Below, in pieces: positions 1 to 10,558 of a stretch of DNA of 64,000 bases. Position numbers and translations under genes: made by a program. The DNA is taken from the NCBI GenBank assembly GCA_022984795.1, contig JALIHJ010000057.1, positions 62,001-126,000 on the forward strand, given 5' to 3'. The first letter of the stretch is position 1, and each line of letters opens with the position of its first letter. The notes beneath the pieces are model-generated. The model was not told the origin of the DNA and made no database searches. It was given only the letters and a program-made list of their open reading frames with translations. Source of the stretch: Fabrea salina. Lineage: Eukaryota; Ciliophora; Heterotrichea; Heterotrichida; Fabreidae.

Positions 1-1588
1 GAAGAGTAACACCTGTGAGTGTAACCAAGGCTACTTTGCCAAATACGGACTCTGTCAAAGACAACTATTCTACGCCAACTTAACTGCAGCAGAAGACAAC
101 ACTCTGACTCTAGCCTTCTCTGAAACTCCTACTTCCCAACTAACACCAACTGACTACAGCATCTACCTGCAAAACAAGTCAATTAAGTTCAGCTACTCAA
201 AGAGGGATGGCTACAAGTTTGAGCTCAGTTTCCAATCTTACGTGTCTGAAGGAGAACTGGCCTACTTAGAGTTTACTAATGCTTCTGGAGTAGTTAGTGA
301 AACCAACTCTATTCTGGAAGACAAAATACTGCAAGTAAAACTCTACGAGTATGATCCTTCAGCCGAAGAAGCCAAACAAGCTGAAAGTCAAGCTAAAACT
401 ACAGCCTCTGCAGCAACAGCAATATCTGGAATTTCAGCTGTGTTCAATCCCAATCCTTCAGGACTGTGGGCTACTATGAACACTATCCAGATACTGACCT
501 ACATTCCTCTCACTACCAACCCACTGACTCCTAAAACCAAGGGATTCTTGAAGGGGCTCAATACAATGAGGAGCATGATTCCCAATGTCTTTGACTTTTT
601 TAACTTCGAAAGCAGACCTAACCCCAACTACTACTCCAAAGACTACGGGTATGAGTCTTATTTGTTTCTGGAGAACTCAGGAAAAGACTTGACTGTACTC
701 ATGTTTCTACTAGCTCTGTGGCCTGTGATCTTGCTACTGTCCAAAATACCCAAGATCAAAAGAGTCTGTGAAAAACTGCTGGCCAAGTACAAGTACGGAG
801 TCCTTATTCGGTTTTGGATTCAAACTTACTTGGACTTGGTTATCTCTTGCTTCATTCAGCTCTACTCTGTAGACTCAATAGCAAGAGAAGTGGTCAGCAA
901 CTTCATTCCAGCAGTTGTAGTGGGGATACTCCTAGTAGTCACTCCAGGTGCAATCGTAGCCTTCTGCAGAAAGAATCAAGCTACAATCAAGGAATCACAA
1001 CAGGAGTCAGAGGAATCAGAGGAACCACAAGAATCAGAGACCTACAAACGCTACAAGTCACTACTTGGTGAATTCGACTGCACAGAGAGATTCGAAACTA
1101 GTTACACCTACGCTTTGTTCACTCTTGTGAGACTGGCGTTATCAGTCAGTCTCATTCTACTGACAAACTTTCCCTACACACAAGCCACCATCAACACTGT
1201 TCTGATGGCTGTGTTTGCTGTGTTTGTGTTAGTAGTGAGGCCCTACAAAGACAAACTCCAGCAACTAGTCTCTGTGATCGTGGAAACAGGAGTGTTTGTG
1301 GTCTACCTAGTTGTGATGTACTTCTTGAGTGACTGGGGAGGCAAGCACAAAGCAGAGGAAGCAGTCATCTACTTAACTTATGGGCTCATTGTACTGCGGA
1401 CTCTCTTTGTTGCCGTGGGTGCACTCCAGGCCATAGCCAAGTTCATCAAGAAGAAGTGCCAGAAGACCCAAGTAGTCCCAGAAATAGTTGAAACCCAGTT
1501 CCAGAACACCTTTGAGAATCAAGCAGACCCTAACCTGTATGAAGATCCTCTTTTTGTCAAGACCCACCAAGTCCAGAGTCCTAATTAA
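1..1588 (+). CDS. C-terminal part of a multi-TM Cys-rich surface protein (partial)
   Basis: The reading frame is open from base 2 and runs off the left edge, so only the C-terminal part (about 528 residues) is seen. It begins in a Cys-rich stretch (TCECNQGYFAKYGLCQR) and continues into an extracellular linker. About seven hydrophobic segments follow from base 690 onward, with the motif VRPYKDK between late segments. The tail is cytoplasmic and charged. It is a clear paralog of the gene at 2383-7447 over its whole visible length, sharing for example the IRFWIQTYLDLVI block and the NTIQILTYIP block. The role is inferred only: a plasma-membrane or ciliary surface protein. No transport function can be read from the sequence. 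It ends in TAA. Confidence 0.75.
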   Translation, partial: KSNTCECNQGYFAKYGLCQRQLFYANLTAAEDNTLTLAFSETPTSQLTPTDYSIYLQNKSIKFSYSKRDGYKFELSFQSYVSEGELAYLEFTNASGVVSETNSILEDKILQVKLYEYDPSAEEAKQAESQAKTTASAATAISGISAVFNPNPSGLWATMNTIQILTYIPLTTNPLTPKTKGFLKGLNTMRSMIPNVFDFFNFESRPNPNYYSKDYGYESYLFLENSGKDLTVLMFLLALWPVILLLSKIPKIKRVCEKLLAKYKYGVLIRFWIQTYLDLVISCFIQLYSVDSIAREVVSNFIPAVVVGILLVVTPGAIVAFCRKNQATIKESQQESEESEEPQESETYKRYKSLLGEFDCTERFETSYTYALFTLVRLALSVSLILLTNFPYTQATINTVLMAVFAVFVLVVRPYKDKLQQLVSVIVETGVFVVYLVVMYFLSDWGGKHKAEEAVIYLTYGLIVLRTLFVAVGALQAIAKFIKKKCQKTQVVPEIVETQFQNTFENQADPNLYEDPLFVKTHQVQSPN

Positions 1589-2382
1589 GATAATAACTTT
1601 TAATTGCGAACTCAAATAGTAGTTGAGATAATAAAAGTCTAGGCTATTACCACGAGTGATTCCCTGGCGGTGCCGCTTAACTTTAGAGTTCAGTGGGATC
1701 TGGCGCATTAAGGATAGTATGGCTGATAGCAATCATATAAGTCTAATCTCTTAAATAGTCACAAAAAGATAAAGTCTAAGATGAACAATTTCCCATAGGT
1801 ATTAAATGGTGGTTCATCTTCTAAAACAACAGAATTTATTGTTTTGACACAGAGACTAAAATTTGGATCAGAGCAGTGTGTAAGCTATGGAGGGTTCTTT
1901 TTATCACCAACCTAGTAATGAGACTGCATAAATATATCTCTCAATAAGTTGAGTTTTTAGCCTAAATATGGGTAAAAGGCTTGTTGAAGAAATTACCAAA
2001 TGGAATTTCTGGAACTTTGATAAGAATAGATTAGCAGTTTAAATCAATTCTTTTGAAATTACTTAATTGCTTGATAGTTTTAGGTCTAGACAGAAACCAC
2101 AGTCAATCCTTAAATTAGCCGAACTAAGAACAACTCGCTTGGAATCGCTCCAGCACTTTCCAAGTCTTCTGCTAAAACTGTAGAGTGATCAAGTAAAAAC
2201 TAACTTGCAGCTTAGAACTTAGGGTTAGGGTTGTTGAAGAAATTCAAAATGTCCGAAACCCTCTTTTTATCTTATTTACAGAAAAGTTTTTTTAGATCTA
2301 AAACCAATTCTGAGTGGTATTTGGCTTCGGTTTAAATAGCTAGAAGTAACTAAGTAAAAGTAAGGTAGAAGTGATAATAAAT
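1589..2382. other. Gene-free stretch between the two paralogs
   Basis: This is the only gap over 300 bases in the window. I find no convincing ORF, tRNA or intron-containing gene in it. It is AT-rich. It has a two-unit TTAGGG run at 2219-2230, and the 14-mer TTGTTGAAGAAATT occurs twice (near 1980 and 2230). The stretch near 1655-1730 is less AT-rich than the rest and could be a structured RNA, but I cannot identify one. Confidence 0.5.
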
Positions 2383-5300
2383 ATGATTGTGTTGATTCTA
2401 GAATTGTGCCAAGCTGTGAGCGTAGATGAAATAGCCACTCCAAATAAGGGAACTACTAATCCTCAATACTTCTGTGGGCTGAGTAGCCTATACTTGTTTG
2501 GGGACTTTCAAGATGACTTAAAACCCAGCAATTACGAAGTAAGGATAGCTGGTAGGCAGTGCCAAATACTTTCTGTTAAGACAGAAGAAATTGAATGCCT
2601 TATTCCTCCCTGGAGTTATGATAGAAATTACCGTGACTTAGAATTACTCCACAACTCTAATAGAGTATATTTAGGGAGTAATCAATTTAATTGGCTTTGG
2701 CCTTTTCCTATAATGAGCTTAATTCCAAGTGAAGGAGCTGCTGGGGATACAATTGGGTTCCATTCTCTTCGTGATGAAAATGCTAGAAATAACATTATCA
2801 ATTACCCTAAGCTTGAAGAAGAAGAAATCTTATTTGAGAATAAATTTGTTGGAAATCTAAGACCTCATATCCTGAACGGTAAGATAGGCGAAAATGTGCA
2901 TGGAGACCAGCATTTAGATTATGGAGTATTTGATAGAAAAAGTGGACTCCACTGGACAGGAGGGTACACACCAGAGAGAGAACAGTACTGGTTTAGAACT
3001 CTGGCTGCTATAGAAACTGTGTCAGCTAACTCAGAAGATCAAATACAAGTTATAGTCACTGGCAAATCTTTCCCCAATGACACTTCTAGAATTCAAGTAG
3101 AAGTGGATGGATCTCAATGCCAAGTCACTGAAGCAAGTTTCAGCACCATTAAGTGCAACAGTGAATCCTACTTCAACTTAGAGAACAGAGACTACTACGA
3201 AGGAAGCGCAGGACTAGTGAAAGAGACCTACACTTCGGGCAATATTGGAGTCGAGAATGAATTGATTGAGAGAACAATCATTCCTTCAGCAACTATTCTG
3301 GCAACTATGGACAACTACGACTCCCTTATCTATGGACTCTTCAAAGCCCCCAAGACTGGAGACTACATATTCTATACTTCTTTCAGAGGAAGTGTTAGAG
3401 TATACCTAAGTACTGACTCTAACCCACTCAACAAGCAAGAAATCATTAACTCAAGCCAGGAGTCAGATGAGCATGTGTACTTTCTAGAAGAGAACCAGTC
3501 TAACTCAATAGCATTGACAGCAGGAGAATCCTACTACTTAGAAGTAGAACATTATAGTTCTGGGACAAGGAACTCCTTTTCTCTGGGAGTAGAGACACCT
3601 GGCAATGGGCAGAGAAATGGATTCCCTCTGATCAAAAGGTTGGATTTAAACTCTAATCCTATTGACGCCAACAACTATCCTTTTATTTACAGAGGAGAAA
3701 ACAAGAAAATAGATTATGAATTCAACCCTGCTAGTTGTGCTTCAAAGAACTACTATAATCAAATTGTAATAAGTGCAACTTACTTCAATCTGTACGTTTA
3801 CTGCCACAGTAACTACCTCTACGCTCTCCTTCCAAGCTACATGAATCCCAAACCCTCTGACTTAAAATTCAAACTCAACAACGGCACTGAAGTAGAGGGA
3901 GAAACTGTAAGGGAAGCTTCTAAAAACTCCCAATTTTGGTTTGTGATCCCTTCTGACTTTTTAAGAACCTATGAAACTAAACCTCAACTCAGGGTCTGGA
4001 TTGATGATAGACTCACCATGTGCAGAGGAAACTGTTCATTCGAGCCAATAGTCACCAGCTTCTCTAAAAACAACAAAGAGTTTACTATTACTGGAGAGAA
4101 CTTTCCAGAGGACAGAACTATACTTAATGTCACTATTGGACCTAATAACTGCGAAGTAACCCAGAATTCAGATACAGCTATAAAGTGTCAACTACCAGAG
4201 ATATACGAAAGAGGAGAGTTTAAGGTAGCAATCCAGGTAAAAGACTATGGTCCAATCAAGTTACAAGAAAATACAACTCTAACTTGTCCTAGCAATTGCA
4301 GACTCTGCACACTGCCTACTAACTGCACTGAGTGTTTTAGTGGTTGGACTGTATCCCAAGGAGACTGCAGTAAGATTCAGAGCTTCTCTAAAGACAAAAA
4401 AGAATTCACTATTACCGGAGTCAACTTTCCAGAGGATGAGTCTACATTCAATGTCAATATCGGGCCTAACAACTGTGCAGTAACTCAGAATTCAGATACA
4501 TCTATAAAGTGTCAACTACCAGAGATATACGAAGAAGGAGAGTTTCAGATAGAAATCCAGGTAAAAGACTATGGTCCAATCAAGTCAGAAGAATACACCA
4601 CTCTGGTATGTCCTAGCAACTGCAGACTCTGCACACTGCCTACTAACTGCACTGAGTGTTTTAGTGGATGGGACCTATACAAAGAGGCTTGTACTGGAGT
4701 TGAGAGTTTCTCCACCACTGAGAATCAGTTTACTTTTAGCGGAAATAACATTCCAGAAAACTCCACTTTACTTAACGTTACTATTGGTCCTTATGACTGC
4801 AAAATACTTACAACCTCAGGAACCTCCATAGTGTGTCAATTACCAAGTGTCTACGAAAGGGGAGAGTACCAGATCAGAATTCAAGTAAAGGACTACGGGC
4901 CACTGAGTTACAATGAGTATGCCACTCTGGTATGTCCTAGCAACTGCAGACTCTGCACACTGCCTACTAACTGTGTGGAATGTATAAGCAACTGGAACTT
5001 ATACAAAGGCAGGTGCAGTAGAGTATGTCCTACTGGGTTCAACTGCTCTGAAACTTCTTCAGAAATCTACGGTCCTGAAGTAGCTTTTGAGTTTAAGCCT
5101 CAAGGAATGCAAAAGATAATAACTGACCCCTACAACTCCATTCCAGTCAAAGCTGGCACTGGCACTCAGTTCTACCCTTTCTTCAGTGATAACGATCCCT
5201 ACCCCACGAAGGAAAGGGGTTACTACTTCAAAGGGTCTTCCTACATGAGACTGCCTCCTCACGAGTCAACTGAGTCCCCAATACTTGTGCTTGCTTGGGA

Positions 5301-7447
5301 GTTCAGTGTGAGTGTGTGGTTCAAGTCAGAAACTCTCCAAGGAACTATTCTGTCAAAAGCTTCCAACCAAACCAAAGTGGAGATTGGCTTGGAAGACTCA
5401 CTTTACTCTACTGTTGAAGGCACTACTTACTACTCAAGCAGCACTCTAGACAACTCCTGGACTCTAGCAATGGTTACAGTAAGCAACAGCCCAAAGACAC
5501 TCCAAGAAAGGGTTCCTAGTGCTTTCTGCCAAACTGAATTTGAAGACACTGACAGAGACTTTAAGTTTGTGATAGGAGCCAATGCAACTCTGCAGAACTT
5601 CTTTCGAGGATTCATTTGGGAAGTAAAAGCCTACAAACTTCCTAAGAACACTCCAGAGTTCAGTCTAAACTGTGGAAACTGCACTATATGTCCAGTTAAA
5701 CTGAATGAATGCTTGCCAGAGTGTGGAATAGAGCAGTTCTGGAACGAAGAGCAGTGTGGAGACTGTTTACCTAACTGCAAGTTTGGGTGTATAAATGACT
5801 ATAGTTGCAGTTTGTGTGGGAATGATTTATGCACTGAGTGCGAGTTTGAAGAATGCAGTAGTTGTGTGGGGAATGCATTCATCAACCCCAATAGCACCTG
5901 TGAGTGCAACCAAGGATACATTGAAGACCAAGGGTTCTGCAACAGAGGAACATTCTCTGCCAACCTCACAAACGAAGACAACACTCTCACACTGGAATTC
6001 TCAGAGAATCTCAACCAAACTCTAAAACTGAATGACTTCGACCTTTACACTCAGAACAAGTCCATTGGGTTTGAGTTCGCCATGAATACTCTAAACACTG
6101 CTAAGTATGAACTCCTACGTGATAGAGGGAGAAATCATACTTCTGGAGTTTAGGTCCCAACTACTGAGTGAGTCTAACTTCCTGCTTGAGTCCCAAACTC
6201 TGCAAACTCAACTCAGTTTCTTCAACCCAGACGACCAAACCACTCAACAAGCTCAGGGCACTGCAAAAACTACAACTTCTATAACTGCAGGAGTATCAGG
6301 AGGAGCTGGACTGTTGAGTTTCAATCCTTCAGGAGTCTGGCAATTCCTCAACACTATTCAAATCCTCACCTACATTCCTATCAGCAGCAACCCACTGACT
6401 CCTACTCTCAGAGGACACTTTAAAGGACTGAGTCTTTCAGAAAGGATTCCTAAGGTCATCAACTACAGTCCAGACAACACCAGCTCAAACACTCACTACT
6501 ACTCAAGAGAATACAGATTTGACTCCAACCTATTTGTGCTGAATGCAGGTGGAAGTATTACTATTCTACTAGGGCTGCTTGGATCATGGGTCTTAGTTAG
6601 GGTTATTTCTAAGGTCGGAGTTAGATGCATTCAAACAGGTTCCAACTTTGTTCTGAGTAAATTCAAATTCAGTATACTTATTAGGTTCTGGATTCAGACC
6701 TACCTTGACTTGGTTATTCCTTGTCTCATCCAATTCACTTCACTACCCCAAGTCAAGATAGAAATAGTTTCGAGCTTCTTAGTTGGGTGTTTGTTCTTGA
6801 TTCTGGTGGTAGTTACTCCACTAACTCTGGTTATCTTCCTCAAGTCCAACAAAGACCAAGTGCAGTCAAACTCAACTGACTCTGAGTTCTACAAAACCTG
6901 GGGAAGCTTATTCTACGAGTTCAAGTGTGATACAACTATGAGGACCCTCACCTACCCAGTCTTCATTCTCAAAAGACTCCTGTTTGCAGCTAGCCTCATA
7001 CTGCTAAGTGAGTTTCCACTAGTTCAGGGAGTAGTTAACTTACTACTGATGCTGGGGTTTCTGGTATTCTTAGTAGTTGTTAGACCCTACAAAGACAAGG
7101 TTACTCAGGCAACATCCTTCATTGTAGAAACTGGAGTAACTCTGATCTTTGGACTAGTACTTTACTACCTACAACAAGACTTAGAGGGTTGGGGAAGCAC
7201 TTTAGAAACAGTCATGCTGTGGATCTCCAACGGACTCATGGTGATTCAGTCCCTAGCAGTTGTAGTAGGACTCATCCTGAAACTCCACTCTTGCTGCAAA
7301 AAGAAAGCAACCCTAGTAGAAGACATAAGCACCCAACAAAACATTACAAGTCCATACGAAGAAAACAAGGAGTCTGTCTCAAGTCCGAATCTTGTTGAAG
7401 ACAACCATCAAGTCCCTGATTTCGGCACAAGTAAGCATAAAGATTGA
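2383..7447 (+). CDS. Giant PA14 / IPT-TIG / Cys-rich / multi-TM surface protein, frameshifted
   Basis: The first ATG in frame (2383) gives a short hydrophobic N-terminus like a signal peptide. In order come an IPT/TIG-like N-terminal region, a PA14-like domain (about residues 300-400), and three IPT/TIG plus Cys-rich repeats (4057-5028). A LamG/concanavalin-like domain (about residues 910-1080), Cys-rich EGF/furin-like repeats and a C-terminal multi-TM module with VRPYKDK follow. PA14 plus IPT resembles fibrocystin-type ectodomains. The frame breaks near 6119: the first frame runs to TAG at 6151-6153, and the C-terminal module continues in the next frame to TGA at 7445-7447. No 15-16 nt intron fits the break. 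Against the paralog at 1-1588, the break region is 11 nt shorter. This could be a real lesion, an allele or an assembly error. Ligand and role are unknown. Confidence 0.7.
4057..5028 (+). repeat. Three tandem 324-bp coding repeats (108 aa each)
   Basis: Units start at 4057, 4381 and 4705. Each encodes an IPT/TIG-like beta fold (SFS...FTITG...NVTIGP) followed by a Cys cluster CPSNCRLCTLPTNC. The cluster falls at 4285, 4609 and 4933, giving an exact 324-nt spacing. DNA identity is highest over the Cys cluster, which suggests recent duplication or homogenisation inside the surface-protein gene. Confidence 0.85.
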
Positions 7448-7478
7448 ATCAACTTAACTAGGTCTGTTACTGCTTAGT

Positions 7479-9395
7479 TTATCTAATTAGTTGGATACTA
7501 GCAACTGAGTAGTTAAAAAAGTGTTTGGGCATTTTGCGTTTGAGTTTCCGGCACCTTCCGTTGAGTTGGGGAAAAGCCTGCACGTACAGGTCAAGTATGT
7601 ACTCAAACTCTTTTTCTTCCACAAAGAAGTTTATGTGGTCTTCAATGTACTGTATGCAACTGCGGAGTATGTCAAGCATCTTTTGTGTGGGGTACTTAAT
7701 AGAAAGGTGCCCAGCCAGAGTCAAAGCAAACTTTTTCTGGGAAGAAGACCCTTGCTGGACTAAGTCCATAATGAAGTCCCAGGTGCAAATCAAACTGCCT
7801 ATTTTGTCGACTGCAACTGGCAAAAGGTCCAGTGGGTAGCCTTGGTAGTGCACTAGTTTTATCAAAATAGGGTTTTCAATCCAGTAACCGTGCAGGAAGT
7901 CACAAATAGCTCTGTCTACCTGAGAGTCAGTTCCTAAGTTGTCAAAGAGTTGCTGCACACAAGCTGACTGCTGAGTGTAAGTTACCATAGTAAGAATAAA
8001 GGAGTGTCTGGACTCTTGAGAAACTTGGTTTTTGTAAGTCAGTACGTAGTGTTCCCAAGCTGCCAAAAGCACTTCTAGTATTGAAACTGCAATGCTAAGT
8101 AGTAGTTACTCTACTGTAGAAGGAGAGTCCAGTTTAAGGACTTGGAACACTCTGAGTGGGTTAAGAGTTTCGTGAGGACTAGAAGCAACAGGACGCAGTG
8201 CGTTCAAAAACTCCAAAGAAACCTTTAAAGGGTGCCAGGCCAGCAAACACACAAAGTCCTGCACCTCACTTTCAGAAACACTTGGAAAGCAGTGCGAAAA
8301 CTTAAGTAGGAAAGACTCAGGCAAGTTAGGGCAACTTGAAGACTCCACTAAAGAACTAATGAAGAACCAAGGCATGTGTTGGGAAACCAACTGCACAAGC
8401 CACTCAAGCAGTTTGTCTTTGGCCTTCTTAAGGGCTGCTCTTACGTCTACTTCAAAGAAAAAACTGAACTCGTAAGGAGAACTAAGCACTCTCGAGTTGT
8501 AAAGCAAACTGTAAAAAAGCACACGGTACTGGAGAGCAGGGTGGTCTTTGGCTACTTTGAGCAAAGCAGGTTCAGGAATTTTGATCTGGAGTCTTTCTAT
8601 AGCTTGCTCAGCCAGTATTTGGAAGTGGAGGTCTTCTGAGTTAACAACTGAGTCAAGGATCATGCTGTAGTCACTAACGCACCCTCCTAAGTAGATATAA
8701 GAAGCCAAGCACTTGTCGTCCATCTCTTCCACAGAAAGGTCTTCATCTAGTATGCAGCCCAGCACCACACTGCAGCTTTTTTCTAAGTAGTCTTCCCTCA
8801 TTCTAACGTCGAATCCAAAACACAGATTGATTTCTTGAACAATATCACTCCAAAACCCTTGTCTGGCCCTCAGCACGTAAACCACTCGTTTGCCTTCTTT
8901 GTTAGCTGTTAGCTTAGACAGGATGGTTTGGGTGGACAGCATAGAAGAGTAGTCTTCGAAGAGCCCTATGAGTATTAGTAAGCTGTAAAATATCATCTGT
9001 GTGAGCTTTTCGTTTGCGTTTTGAGACAAAGTTTCTAAAGTTGAGTAGAGCTCTAAAAACTCCTCTGAAGTGAACCTAATGCAGTTCCTAGTGATCAAAG
9101 CTACTAACACTTTTAGGTGCAGAATGGCTTCACACTGGTGAGGGAAGTCTTTGAGTTCCTTTAAAACTTGACTGCGGACTATTTCGAGCACCTGGAACTC
9201 ACTAGGAATGCTTCCGTGCATCAGAATTGAAGAACTGATTTGGGCAGCTTGTTGTCTGAGGTAAGTCCAAATCCACTTAGAGTGGAGCTGGGAGTAAAGG
9301 AGTCTAGAAACATCCTGGGAGTTCAGCAACACATTTTGTGGGTCTGACTTTTTAGCTACTTGTTCTTGGTACTTAAGTCTTTGTTTAAAATCCAT
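7479..9395 (-). CDS. Uncharacterised alpha-helical protein, two exons
   Basis: Two open frames join through a 15-nt intron at 8095-8109 (exon 1 8110-9395, exon 2 7479-8094), giving about 633 residues. The joint is convincing because the frame is restored (...STVDIAVSILE...) and the donor supplies the stop that otherwise truncates the upstream frame. The protein is predicted to be almost all helix, with no TM segment and no catalytic motif I recognise. HEAT-like helical pairs are possible. Its ATG touches the stop codon of the upstream UROD gene (TAA then ATG with no base between), so it may share a transcript or have almost no leader. Function unknown. Confidence 0.7.
8095..8109 (-). other. 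15-nt intron
   Basis: The sequence on the minus strand is GTAACTACTACTTAG, phase 2. If retained, G plus the donor TAA gives an in-frame stop. A at position 10 is the presumed branch point. Confidence 0.9.
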
Positions 9396-10532
9396 TTAAC
9401 TACTTACTTGGTGAATAGTCTCAATAAAGACCCCTAAGTGACTAGGGTCCACGTCTGGGTAAATGCCGTGGCCTAGGTTGCAGATGTACCTTTTCTTGCC
9501 CAACTTAGAGTACATTTCTCGAGTGCGCTCAGAAATAGTTTCTGGAGAAGCATACAACAAAGCAGGGTCTAAGTTACCTTGTAGGGTTTTTTCATAAGTG
9601 TCTGCTAGTGCTCTGGCTTCTTCTAAGTTAACAGTCCAGTCAATCCCAACTACGTCGAATTCAGTTTTGCAAAGTTGTTCTAAAGCATAGCCAGCGCCCT
9701 TAGCAAATATAGTTAAAGGCACCTCAAAGTCAGGGAACTGCTTCATCCTTGACTTAAGTGTAGAAGCTATCTGTGTAACGTACTTAAGCAAGTAATCTTC
9801 AAAGTCTTTGCCTCCCAAGTAGCCTGCGTGGGACTCAAATATCTGGATGTACTGGGCTCCTGAACAGATCTGTCCCCAGACAAAGTCAGTAATTACCTCA
9901 GAAAGCATAGAAAGTAAACTATGCGAAGTCTCAGGGTTTTCGAAAAGCCACCTTCTAGCTTTGGTAAAAGTAGAGGAACCGCTTCCTTCGACCATGTAAG
10001 TGAACAAAGTAAAAGGTCCCCCTGCAAAACCTATAAGCGGCACCTTGCCTTTTAAGGAGTGTCTTGTTAAGTAAATAGAGTCGAAGTAGGGTTCGTAGTC
10101 ACTGGACAAGTCAGGCCTCTTCAAAGCAGCAAAGTCTTCAAGCTGACTAAGTGGACTAGGAAACACAGGGCCTTTTCCAGGAACCATTTCTACCTTCATG
10201 CCCATAGCTTGCGGCACCACCAGTATATCTGAGAAAATAATAGCTGCGTCAAGTGGAAACCTTCTAACAGGCTGGAGTGTGATTTCGCAGGCCAAACTAG
10301 GAGTAGTGCACATTTCAAAGAAGTCGTGGTTTTGACGGAGTTCTCTGAACTCAGGAAGGTAGCGGCCAGCTTGACGCATGACCCAGACTGGAACAGAGTC
10401 AACTTCATTGCCCTTTGCAGCGTCAACAAGTCGTTTATTGAGCAGTTCTGGAAAAGAGGTGTTGCCTGCTCCAGCTAAGTACCCTGAAGAAGGGGCTCTT
10501 TCTGGAACTTGAGAAAGCACTTGCAATTCCAT
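9396..10532 (-). CDS. UROD: Uroporphyrinogen decarboxylase
   Basis: This enzyme converts uroporphyrinogen III to coproporphyrinogen III by removing four acetate carboxyls, in heme synthesis. The 378 residues match the family's usual length of 350-370. Family signatures are present: the N-terminal substrate-site motif VWVMRQAGRYLPE near residue 49, FSDILVVPQAMG, GFAGGPFTLFTYMVEG and the C-terminal NLGHGIYPDVDP. The Arg of RQAGR and the Asp of FSDIL are the expected active-site residues. There is no obvious transit peptide, so a cytosolic enzyme is likely. It is divergent from the SCP-type phosphatase with 26 bp between the ATGs. Its stop abuts the next gene. Confidence 0.95.
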   Translation of the reverse strand: MELQVLSQVPERAPSSGYLAGAGNTSFPELLNKRLVDAAKGNEVDSVPVWVMRQAGRYLPEFRELRQNHDFFEMCTTPSLACEITLQPVRRFPLDAAIIFSDILVVPQAMGMKVEMVPGKGPVFPSPLSQLEDFAALKRPDLSSDYEPYFDSIYLTRHSLKGKVPLIGFAGGPFTLFTYMVEGSGSSTFTKARRWLFENPETSHSLLSMLSEVITDFVWGQICSGAQYIQIFESHAGYLGGKDFEDYLLKYVTQIASTLKSRMKQFPDFEVPLTIFAKGAGYALEQLCKTEFDVVGIDWTVNLEEARALADTYEKTLQGNLDPALLYASPETISERTREMYSKLGKKRYICNLGHGIYPDVDPSHLGVFIETIHQVSS

Positions 10533-10558
10533 TTATAATACTTACACAAGATATTCAA

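Noticed and set aside
2219-2233. TTAGGGTTAGGGTTG as a true telomere
   Set aside because: Only two units, inside a gene-dense region with coding sequence on both sides; chance or an old relic fits better.
6050-6160. A 15-16 nt intron explaining the frame break in the surface protein
   Set aside because: No GT...AG of that length spans the break, and the paralog aligns through the site without a gap of that kind.
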